From: Amoebophrya sp. AT5.2
Lineage: Eukaryota > Sar > Dinophyceae > Syndiniales > Amoebophryaceae
Direction: 5' to 3'
DNA: 20,037 bases
Assembly (NCBI GenBank): GCA_005223375.1
Contig: RXOD01004602.1
Coordinates: 1-20,037 of the forward strand
Part shown: positions 1 to 7,131 of the stretch, piece after piece
Numbering within the stretch: the first letter of the stretch is position 1
Layout: the number at the start of each line of letters is the position of its first letter
The notes under the pieces: generated by a model
Seen by the model: the letters and a program-made list of their open reading frames with translations, nothing else
The model's database searches: none
What the model was told of the DNA's origin: nothing
Program-made: the position numbers and the translations under genes

Positions 1-2
1 GC

Positions 3-362
3 TTCCGGAAGTGCCTGCCAGTGGGGTCGGCGGAGGAGCTCGCCCACCTCGAGGCGGGCGGGCTGGACACGTGCTACCCCTTCACGCTGCGAATCAATCG
101 CGAAAAGAGTCGAGGCGCCCGAGAGCTTCCGGACCCAAATCGGGGGCGCATGCATTCGAGGGGTGCGCCCGCGTCCGCCATCAATCTCGAAAGGTGGCGC
201 GTACTCTTCCGCCGCCGCAAAAGAGGGCAAAGGAAAAGGGAAAGGCCAGAACCTCAGCGGGCTGCTGTCCATCCAAGCGCCAACGCGGCCGCCAGGGCCA
301 GCGGGACGGCTCGGGACAAGAGCCCGACCCGGAACGCATGGGCTGGGACGGTTACAACATGA
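3..362 (+). CDS. Unrecognised partial reading frame entering from the left edge
   Basis: A frame open from the window edge runs to a stop at 360-362 and has no ATG in its first part, so any start would lie upstream. The first 70 or so residues mix acidic, hydrophobic and basic residues in a protein-like way (for example GSAEELAHLEAGGLDTCYPF). The rest is Arg/Lys/Ala-rich and could be chance translation of GC-rich DNA. An overlapping frame at 11-394 is also open, so the choice of frame is not secure. I recognise no domain. It could be the 3' end of a gene or a decayed element related to the weak plus-strand frames that follow. Confidence 0.2.
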   Translation, partial: FRKCLPVGSAEELAHLEAGGLDTCYPFTLRINREKSRGARELPDPNRGRMHSRGAPASAINLERWRVLFRRRKRGQRKRERPEPQRAAVHPSANAAARASGTARDKSPTRNAWAGTVTT

Positions 363-1221
363 GCGCGGCGGGCTCACCGCCGCGCCAGAAGTAAGAAGGA
401 AGGAGGCGGGGGACCTGCCACGAAGGAAGCAGAGGCCAAGACCATCGAAGGAACGCGGGAGCAGCTGCGGCAGCGAAGAACGCGCCCGGAGAGCGGTAGC
501 GAAGAGAGCGGCACGAAATGCCTCGCGTGCTTCTGCGTCAAGCCTAGCTAGTAAGCAAACTACAAAACGCGCACAACTCCGCGACTCTTGTAGATATGCA
601 CTTACTTATCTACGTCTACGAGGCTGGCGCGCTTCCATTGTCAGCTGCGGGCGCATTGCCCGGCGCCCGGAGTCTCTCGGGCTCGCCGAATCGCTCCGGG
701 AGCAGCAAGCGGAGCAGCAAGCCGATGCCCTTGTCTGACTGAGATGAGTCGCAAGCGCAACAAGGGCAAGCTGCCGACTCCTCTGACCTAAGCTTATGCA
801 GCACGGGCGGGCTTTATCACCCCACCTGCCACGACTATACGGGACAAACCCAAGCCAATGACTTCCATAAAGCTGGCGCCTTTGCTGACTTCTACGCCAA
901 CATGGGAAACGACTCAAACCGAGACGCAAAACAACCGCGACGCAAAGCGATGCACATCGGAAGAGCGGAAATCTCTCAGACCACACAAGCGGCGGAACCA
1001 CTTCTGAGCTGCGTGCAAGAGCGACCACACGGCTAGAGCCATGCCCCGAAGGAAGTGTAACCAGCGCAAGCGGTCAACCGCGCGGCCGCTGTAGCAAGGT
1101 AGCAGCAAGCCAAAGCAATGGCGCCGCTGCGGGCAACAAAAATGGAAGAAATGCAGCGACTGGGTGGCACGCGAAACCTCGGGGGCACAGCTGGGGGCCT
1201 CGAAGTATAGGGATCGGCACA
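363..1221. other. No supported gene; GC-rich spacer
   Basis: Several frames are open on both strands in this stretch, but their translations are Arg/Ala/Ser-rich and show no domain or consistent codon pattern, as expected from GC-rich noncoding DNA. A short imperfect direct repeat of gagcagcaagc lies near 700-722. I see no RNA gene. Confidence 0.4.
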
Positions 1222-2403
1222 ATGCCGCGACCTGGTGCCGAGCCAGAGGCTCCTGCCGAGGGCACAAAGGACAAAGGTGAGGCTTCCACCCCTATCACTC
1301 TCCAGCGCCGCGCGAAGAAGCTGGAAGACGGCGCCTTGGGTGGTCCTGATTTGTTCTACTTTGATCTTAATGCGGCGGAAGTGTGGACGCTATCGCGATT
1401 GACAAGTGGGAGCTCAAGAGCGGCCGCGCCTTCGCTCGCACCGAGGGACGCCGCAGAGGCGAACAAGATGGATCAAGCAAGTGGAGCTGCCTGCCGGTTT
1501 TGGTCCGGGGGCAAGTGCCTGGGGCTGGAGACGGATCGCGCATGGTACACAAGGGAACACCAAGCGGCAGAAGCAGTGACGCAAGAGGACAACTCGCCGG
1601 GCGGGGCTCCCTCGAGCACTGAAGTGATCACGGTCGAGGACGACGATCGCCGCAGCTGCGCGATCTGCTGGGACCCCCTGACGCACGCCGGGCCGGGGAC
1701 TTACTGCGGGGCACCCATGGCGCTGGCCGCGCCCCGGGGCTGCTCCATGCTGTCTCACACACCGCTTGCCTTGCGGGCTGCCCTGGAGGGCTTATCCGGA
1801 GCAGCTGGGAAAAAAAAATCGCGAAGGAAGCGGGCCGCAAGCTGCAGGACACGGCTTTGCGGAGATTGCCCGCGCCTCGCGTGCGCGGCCGTCGCTACCG
1901 GGTCCACGGCACCAAGCCCGCCGCCCGCACGGTCGCGGAACCCGCGCGACAGCGCGCCTGCCGGTTTTGTGTGTGATGATGGCCCTCGCGGCACCACGCC
2001 CCGCACTTTGTGGGGGATGAAATGCCTCGCCATGTACTTGCTGCGCAGCTCATTACCGTGCCAATGCTGGACCAGCGAGCGCCTCGCCTACATGCAGACC
2101 CTCGCGGCCATCTTGCGTCATGGCGCTCCCGGGTGGCAGAAGATTCGCAACAAGAACAAGGCGTCTCGGTTCGAACGTGATAAGGGGGCGCCTCGGCGAT
2201 CGGGATCCCTCAACCTCAAGCATTGGATGGGGCCCACGCGCTATCGTCTACAGATGAGCGGCCCGCTCCTGGTCCTCGACCCGCAGGAGCGTCCCAAGGA
2301 AGGGAACGAACGCCGCAAAACCAAGGCGCGCGCCGCGCGCGGTCTCAGCAAGAAGGGCACGCCCTACCGCCATGATCACGCGGCTCAGACAGTTGGCAGC
2401 TAG
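1222..2403 (+). CDS. Cys-rich protein with degenerate CCCH finger and RING-like start; possible pseudogene
   Basis: An ATG-initiated frame of 393 codons. At 1492-1518 it reads CRFWSGGKC, the first half of a CCCH zinc finger (C-X7-C). The expected third Cys and final His are not in this frame, but a matching S-RMV-H lies one base out of frame at 1535-1549, so the finger looks broken by a 1-nt shift and a Cys-to-Ser change. At 1657-1668 an acidic stretch leads into CAIC, like the first metal ligands of a RING domain; the later RING ligands cannot be placed. A run of nine A at 1810-1818 is a plausible slippage site, and a second frame stays open after it. CCCH plus RING is the makorin arrangement, but family membership is inference. 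A recently decayed gene or an expressed divergent protein are both possible. Nothing supports a transposase or polymerase. Confidence 0.35.
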   Translation: MPRPGAEPEAPAEGTKDKGEASTPITLQRRAKKLEDGALGGPDLFYFDLNAAEVWTLSRLTSGSSRAAAPSLAPRDAAEANKMDQASGAACRFWSGGKCLGLETDRAWYTREHQAAEAVTQEDNSPGGAPSSTEVITVEDDDRRSCAICWDPLTHAGPGTYCGAPMALAAPRGCSMLSHTPLALRAALEGLSGAAGKKKSRRKRAASCRTRLCGDCPRLACAAVATGSTAPSPPPARSRNPRDSAPAGFVCDDGPRGTTPRTLWGMKCLAMYLLRSSLPCQCWTSERLAYMQTLAAILRHGAPGWQKIRNKNKASRFERDKGAPRRSGSLNLKHWMGPTRYRLQMSGPLLVLDPQERPKEGNERRKTKARAARGLSKKGTPYRHDHAAQTVGS

Positions 2404-2525
2404 GTCCAGGAAGGACCTGGCCGGCGCTGCGACGTCGAGCGCCTGGGAGCGGGTGGGGTGGCCGACTGTCCCGGACGCCAGTGCGGATGGGCTGCCGCCG
2501 AAGTTTATCGGCCTAGCCCCGCCCT

Positions 2526-2861
2526 GTGACATGCTTGCGGCCACACCCAGTAGAAACAAGAACAACAGCAAACAAAGGAGTAGGCGCGCGAGTCCTGACG
2601 TTTCGAGCAGACGAAGATGGCTTCAATGGCGACAACCTGCGCGACGAGGGAAATTCATACCACACGCCATGGCGTCGCCACTACTTTCGCGGAGGTATAG
2701 CACGAACGTGGAAAGTATACCGGGCGGACGATCCCGCAGCTGAAAGCAAGGCGAAGCTGCATCGAAAGGCGCAAAAACGAAAACAAGCAGCACCAACCGA
2801 GCCAGAACAGGCCGCGACTTCAGAGCCGACAGCCAAGTCCCAAAATATGCCGCCTAAGTAG
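2526..2861 (+). CDS. Short unrecognised reading frame without ATG
   Basis: The frame is open from just after a stop at 2514-2516 to the TAG at 2859-2861. Its first possible initiator here is GTG, so if real it would be an internal or terminal exon. The middle (from RADEDGFNGDNL to RTWKVYRADD) has a natural mix of aromatic, acidic and basic residues, while the end is Lys/Gln/Pro/Glu-rich like a disordered tail. No domain is recognised. It lies between the cysteine-rich frame at 1222-2403 and the frame at 2990-3418, all on the plus strand, so the three could be parts of one gene or one decayed element. I could not find splice junctions linking them. Confidence 0.22.
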   Translation: MTCLRPHPVETRTTANKGVGARVLTFRADEDGFNGDNLRDEGNSYHTPWRRHYFRGGIARTWKVYRADDPAAESKAKLHRKAQKRKQAAPTEPEQAATSEPTAKSQNMPPK

Positions 2862-2989
2862 GATGCCCGCTTCTCGGGCCCGCTCACACGACCACCCCGA
2901 GCCGGCTCCCACTACCTCTGTCGCTTGCGTGGCCGTTTCGCGGAACATGCCCGCTCACCGGGACATGCATCCATACCAGCGCGCTCACG

Positions 2990-3418
2990 ATGGATCCTGT
3001 CAGCGGCACGTGCCTGAACACAAGGGACGCGTGCTTTGGAGCTGCTTACATCCCGAGAATGCTGAAGAGAAAACTAATCTCCGGCGCAGGGAGATGGTGG
3101 ACATGGAGTCATCCACTACCACCAGCCAGCGTCGACGATATCGCCACAATCTTCGACATCAGAACAAATGCGAGGGCCGGTGGTGTCACAACAGAGGTAG
3201 CGATAACAGCAGCGACCAAGGTCCTCTTCTTCGGCGCAACAAACATAGGAGAAACCACCCCGGCGGTGGAAAAACATCACAGAGCGCCTATGCGCAACGA
3301 AGTGCCGCCCATCGCCCTCGAACAGTACTGGAGCGGCTGCCGAGGAGAAGCCCTCACCCACGAAGAGCGGCGTGATCGCAAAGCGCTCAGGGATGACGAT
3401 GACGAAGAGTGCCTGTAG
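2990..3418 (+). CDS. Unrecognised 142-residue protein with acidic C-terminus
   Basis: An ATG-started frame of 142 codons ending in TAG. Residues 45-95 alternate hydrophobic and polar positions in a way typical of folded protein (for example SVDDIATIFDIRTNARAGGV), and the C-terminus is a charged tail ending DDDDEECL. I recognise no family. Its last 140 bases overlap the 3' part of the minus-strand frame at 3277-4251, so at least one of the two is shorter than its open frame or not real. Codon choice is mixed and includes several A-ending codons, somewhat unlike the strongly G/C-ending codons of the confident minus-strand genes. Confidence 0.33.
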   Translation: MDPVSGTCLNTRDACFGAAYIPRMLKRKLISGAGRWWTWSHPLPPASVDDIATIFDIRTNARAGGVTTEVAITAATKVLFFGATNIGETTPAVEKHHRAPMRNEVPPIALEQYWSGCRGEALTHEERRDRKALRDDDDEECL

Positions 3419-4251
3419 TGCCTACAAGTATATATAAAAAAGTGCACTTTTCTATCATATTCATTGCTAACTCGAACCTGGCTTCCGTATACGACGTCGT
3501 GGAACTTCAGGTCCGGCAGCCATGTCGACGTCAGTGATAGCAGCTGGTCGTCCCACTCGCGTGAATGGTCCACGATTGGGTTGAGTTTTTTGACGTAGTC
3601 CTCAAGTGCGCGCTTCGCTGGATCTCCTCCGACAACGTTCCCTTCGCTCCCAGTTTCCGTTTCTCGTCCAGCGACGACGCCGCCTCCACCACCTTCGTCT
3701 TCGTCTTCATCTATCTCCATTATCGCGTCGCCCCGCAGCGCTCCTCCTACTCCTCCCACCATCGGTGGCATGTTCTGGCCACCTAGTTTCGCACTCAGTG
3801 GACCCGCACCACTACCACCACTCGCGCCGCGCGAGTGACTTGAAGCGAGCCATGGCGCGACGCCGGTGATGGTTGCCGGCGGCTGCTTGCTCAAGGGTCC
3901 GGGTCTCCCTGGCATCCCGCCGCCGCCGCCCCGGGCCCACGGTGCAACACCGGTGATGGTGGATGGCGGTCCAGCCGCGCCACCGCCTTGGCGCCATTCC
4001 CGCATTTGCTTGCCGACCGATCCCACTGAGCTCCCCACCCCCGGCGCCATGTTGCTGGCGTCCAGGCCGAGCGTCTTGTTTGCGACGGGAGGCAGAGTAT
4101 TGAAAGGCGCTGCTGGACCTGGACCACCGCTCTTTGCTTCGGCGGCGGCGCGATGAGTGGAGCTGGAGGCTGCAGCTCCGTTGCGTCGCGCGTGCGAAAG
4201 CAGCTGTGGTGCAGTTTTGCGACTTTTATGTGTGCGCCGATTCCGATGCGA
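3277..4251 (-). CDS. Gly/Pro-rich low-complexity protein with repeated TITGVAPW motif
   Basis: On the minus strand a frame is open from just after a TAG at 4254-4252 down to 3277. The first ATG is at 4050, but open sequence continues about 67 codons upstream, so an exon may begin near 4251 (TTTAG) or at another upstream acceptor. The N-terminal half is Gly/Pro/Ala-rich and has the octapeptide TITGVAPW twice (3873-3850 and 3960-3937), 29 residues apart. An acidic run (EIDEDEDEGGGGG) follows, then a more globular segment starting near PAKRALEDYVKKLN. After about 3476, where CAG/GTTCGAG could be a donor, the translation becomes Ser/Arg low-complexity and probably noncoding, and it overlaps the opposite frame at 2990-3418. 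No family is recognised; exon limits are guesses. Confidence 0.33.
   Translation of the reverse strand, partial: SHRNRRTHKSRKTAPQLLSHARRNGAAASSSTHRAAAEAKSGGPGPAAPFNTLPPVANKTLGLDASNMAPGVGSSVGSVGKQMREWRQGGGAAGPPSTITGVAPWARGGGGGMPGRPGPLSKQPPATITGVAPWLASSHSRGASGGSGAGPLSAKLGGQNMPPMVGGVGGALRGDAIMEIDEDEDEGGGGGVVAGRETETGSEGNVVGGDPAKRALEDYVKKLNPIVDHSREWDDQLLSLTSTWLPDLKFHDVVYGSQVRVSNEYDRKVHFFIYTCRHYRHSSSSSSLSALRSRRSSWVRASPRQPLQYCSRAMGGTSLRIGAL
3429..3441. promoter_or_regulatory. TATA-like AT-rich tract
   Basis: TATATATAAAAAA stands out in otherwise GC-rich surroundings, 10 bp after the stop of the frame at 2990-3418. It resembles a TATA box, but no plus-strand gene begins just downstream, so it could equally belong to a 3' end or be chance. 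Confidence 0.15.
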
Positions 4252-4436
4252 CTAAAGCATGTTGTTCGGCACCATAAATCCAGCTGCATGCATACGAACA
4301 CGAAGCCCGAGAAGTGCAACTACGACTAGTACTTCCGTCGATCAATTTTGATTCTTCCGAAAGATTCCAGTCGCGGCATCCTGTTAAGCCTCGGCTTCAG
4401 CACTAAGCTGTATATTAGGTCTTGTTGATGTCAATG

Positions 4437-5798
4437 TCATTGTCGACGAAACCGAACCTGTCTCTTTTCCCACACCTCCCGCGCCGCGTCATCCAGAAGT
4501 TTCCCGTGTCGTTGTCTGAACTTCTCCAGCACTAGCGCGGTCATTCGGTTCACGGTCGGGTTCCAGAACAGCTCCTCCCTCCACAACTCTGGCAGAAGCT
4601 CCCCCAGCCACTGCTCCACCAACCCCGCCTCGTTCGCGAAGAGCAGGTCGCAAAAGGCTTCGTCCTTCCAGAAGAGCAACGCGCACTCTACCACCTGTGC
4701 GTTCAAACTTTTGACGCAGCTCAGGATCCGCGAGAAGATGGCCGGCGCCAGTCGCTCGCGGAAGAGCTGCAGCTTTCTGCTTCGCTCCCGGTCCCGCGCG
4801 TGCTTGTGCTTCCCCTGCCCCTCGTCAACGGTACTAGTCGCGCCGACCGCTGCCGTTGCCCACGATTTGAGCAGCGTGCGCATCTCCTGGAGCAACAGAA
4901 CCTCCTTCGCGGTGTTCGCCTCGGTCGGGGGCGGCCACGCCCGGCTGCAGTTCTTCAGCGCGTCTTCCAAAAACCGCTCGTGGAAGGCCACGCTCCGCTC
5001 CAGAATTTTTACCAGCGGCGCGTGGTACAGCTTGAGAAGAGGTAGCTGCCGGTCCCACACGTGCCATTTGTTCGTCTGGTGCAGCGGAAACAAGACGTCC
5101 TTCGCAAGCTTCGCAAGCCACGGGGGTGAGGCTAGGTTTGTCTTTGTACTACTATCTGGAACAAGATTACAACTCCTATCGTCGCCGGCTGTCGTTGTGG
5201 TCTCGCTCTGCTCTACCTCCCCTGCCTCGGCCGCGGCCTGCAGGGCGGCCAACTGTCCTTCCACGATGAAGCCGAGCACGCGCACAACCGCCGCGACGCA
5301 AAAGTTTCTGTGCGGGAAGCGGACGAACTCCCGGCACGCCTTTCCGACCAGGTCCCTCCGCAGCCGCATGCGCGCGAAGCCGCTGGCATCGCGATACACC
5401 GTGTACAGGATCAAAAACAGCACCTCCTCGTCCTCCTCGGCGTTGGCGGAGGACTGGATCAGCTGCAGAAATTCGAACACGAAGGTCTGCGTGACCGCGG
5501 CCTCGACTTCCTCGCCCCAGCTCCATTCGGGGTACTGTAGAAGGGTAAGAACGATTTCGACGAGCTGCTTGCGCCTCCTCGCGTTCGTCCGCTCCTCCTC
5601 GGAGCGGCGGCCGCGCCAGTGCCACGTCTGCTGGACGGCGCGCCAGAGGGCGGCGCAAGCGGCCGGCGGAAAAGGAGCGGCGTCGCGGAGCACGCCAGAA
5701 ACCGCATCCTGCTGGAACCGGTGAAGCGCGGCGTCGTCGCGATGAAGCGCCGACTCGAACCGCTGCGCGAGATCCTCCTCGGATGCGATGGCATTCAT
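4437..5798 (-). CDS. PPP2R5: PP2A regulatory subunit B, B56 (B'/PR61) family
   Basis: A 453-residue intronless frame starting at ATG 5798. B56 subunits are alpha-solenoids that bind the PP2A A/C core and choose its substrates in cytosol and nucleus. The match is along the whole protein: the segment near residues 121-182 corresponds to the conserved stretch containing the TLHRIYGKF region; residues 233-310 (KDVLFPLH, then LPLLKLYHAPLVKILE, then WPPPTEANTAKEVLLLQEM) match the B56 core in order; residues 355-430 (SCVKSLNAQVVECALLFWKDE and a later FWNPTVNRMTALVLEKF) match its C-terminal repeats. Length fits the core with short tails. Odd points are a hydrophilic insert at residues 183-225, a basic insert near 325-340, and replacement by Tyr-Thr of the His-Arg pair that in human B56 helps bind LxxIxE motifs. 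The next gene upstream lies 1 kb away. The family call is firm; the paralogue type is not. Confidence 0.85.
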   Translation of the reverse strand: MNAIASEEDLAQRFESALHRDDAALHRFQQDAVSGVLRDAAPFPPAACAALWRAVQQTWHWRGRRSEEERTNARRRKQLVEIVLTLLQYPEWSWGEEVEAAVTQTFVFEFLQLIQSSANAEEDEEVLFLILYTVYRDASGFARMRLRRDLVGKACREFVRFPHRNFCVAAVVRVLGFIVEGQLAALQAAAEAGEVEQSETTTTAGDDRSCNLVPDSSTKTNLASPPWLAKLAKDVLFPLHQTNKWHVWDRQLPLLKLYHAPLVKILERSVAFHERFLEDALKNCSRAWPPPTEANTAKEVLLLQEMRTLLKSWATAAVGATSTVDEGQGKHKHARDRERSRKLQLFRERLAPAIFSRILSCVKSLNAQVVECALLFWKDEAFCDLLFANEAGLVEQWLGELLPELWREELFWNPTVNRMTALVLEKFRQRHGKLLDDAAREVWEKRQVRFRRQ

Positions 5799-6804
5799 TC
5801 TGAAGGGCTGCGGATTTCTAATATCCGAGATTGGACATGCGGTTTTCCGGTAACGACGGCGGTCGCGAAGGATTAACTGTTATGGAAATGGATCCAGTGG
5901 CGTGGTATATTTCATCGTAAATGTAGTACGTTTGCGGAGCAGTCGCGGTAATAAAAATTTCGTACGCTACGTCCTCCTGTTCCCAAGGCTACTGTGAAGG
6001 ATGCGGTTGGGGAAAGCGGAAATGGAAGAGGAAGACGAGTGGCATTACTTTACATACCGATAGCCGAGGTCCTCCTGACACGGATCCAGCTAAATTTTTG
6101 ACTGATGCCCAGCATCGGAAAAACACTCCACGAATTCCACGTGCGGATCCTCATGCTTTCACTTGCTTCTCTCTGTCTCCTGGAGATGATCGTCCTCATG
6201 ATCATGAAGAACCTGCTCCAAGAACCAACACTTTATATCTTACTTTTCGCAGCACGAAAACGAAAAAAAGCCACGCATCGGCGTCGCGCCCAACACAACG
6301 GCGCAGGAAACTGAACAAACCGCGATAGTAGACACTGCCACGCGCCTCACCGCTGCGACCGAGTAGAAAGAAATAGAAAAGTAAGCGTTCCTCACCAGAT
6401 CGCTACCAGGGGCGCGATTGACGTTGGCTTTGCTTTGTAAAGCTCAGCAATACAGTTCTGTCTTCCCGTCGTCAACGCCGGCAAGCTCATTGACGGAATC
6501 GCTAAAGCCTGCTGCCGCAAAGATCGGCTCCGTTATTCAACTAGATGAAAGTTCCAAAACAAGTGTGTGCTGCTGCTGCTGCATGTGCCTATCTATCGAT
6601 CTGTATCAAAAATAGTCGTGTCGGATTTCAGACCTGCTCATCTACGTACATCATTTACGACTTTTTTATTTTACTTACACGAGAAGCGTCCTGGCGCAGC
6701 GAGACAAAAACAAGTCCGCTACGCGTACTCCCGCACCCTCTCGTAGTCCTCTGCCCCTCCGTCTCTGTCTCTCTCGCTCTCCGAAGCCGACGAGCCGGCC
6801 CCTT
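5799..6804. other. Intergenic region; no supported gene
   Basis: This spacer of about 1 kb holds the presumed promoter of the B56 gene and the 3' flank of the zinc-motif gene. It is less GC-rich than the coding regions. Short open frames near 6098-6328 translate to Arg/Pro/His-rich or Leu-rich peptides without recognisable features. A short CTG run lies near 6569-6582. I see no RNA gene or repeat element. Confidence 0.45.
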
Positions 6805-7113
6805 CTAGTAGAAGATCCATCCTGTCTTCGGGCATTTGGTTCCCTTCATGTGGTTTTTCTGGCAGAGCTCGCAGAACTTCTTGTTGCCGCCCCACTTGTC
6901 GGCCGACACCCCCTTCGCTTTGAGGATCGGGCACACGGTGCCGCGGAAGTGCTGCCCACCGCAGTGCTTGCAGTTGTGCTTGAAAGACTCCTTTTGCTTG
7001 TTGAACTGCTGGAGGTTGTTGGCGTTCACCATCTTCATGCTTTTGCTCTTCTCCGCGCCACTCGCCTTCTTCACGGCGGTGGGGTCGGCGCGACGGTTGC
7101 AAAACCCGAACAT
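6805..7113 (-). CDS. Small protein with two tandem CX2CX3HX5C zinc-knuckle-like motifs
   Basis: A 102-residue frame from ATG 7113 to a stop at 6805-6807. The C-terminal half has the same metal-binding pattern twice: CKHCGGQHFRGTVC and CELCQKNHMKGTKC, both C-X2-C-X3-H-X5-C, both with Gly-Thr before the last Cys and Pro after it. This is the length of a CCHC zinc knuckle but with His one place earlier (C-X2-C-X4-H-X4-C is usual). The N-terminal half is Lys/Ser/Asn/Gln-rich and probably disordered. Nucleic-acid or protein binding through zinc is the likely role, by analogy only. The frame stays open upstream of ATG to a stop near 7180, with possible acceptors (GGAAG, TTGCAG) on the way, so a 5' exon with the true start may exist. 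No named family is assigned. Confidence 0.6.
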   Translation of the reverse strand: MFGFCNRRADPTAVKKASGAEKSKSMKMVNANNLQQFNKQKESFKHNCKHCGGQHFRGTVCPILKAKGVSADKWGGNKKFCELCQKNHMKGTKCPKTGWIFY

Positions 7114-7131
7114 TTCCTCGTCGTGCTGCAA

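Noticed and set aside
1..3420. The plus-strand cluster as a retrotransposon or DNA transposon
   Set aside because: No reverse transcriptase, integrase or transposase motif, no long terminal or inverted repeats and no target-site duplication could be seen; only weak open frames support it.
3465..3485. CCAGGTTCGAG on the minus strand as a tRNA T-arm
   Set aside because: The arm does not close with a matching stem and no cloverleaf can be drawn.
5745..5765. GGTTCGAGTC on the minus strand as a tRNA T-arm
   Set aside because: It lies inside the B56 coding sequence and no acceptor, D or anticodon stem can be formed around it.
6098..6328. Overlapping short plus-strand frames, one Leu/Met-rich and membrane-like
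   Set aside because: Short, in an AT-richer spacer, with basic low-complexity ends and no recognisable domain; expected by chance.
6566..6583. CTG trinucleotide run
   Set aside because: Only four to five units; too short to be a notable microsatellite.
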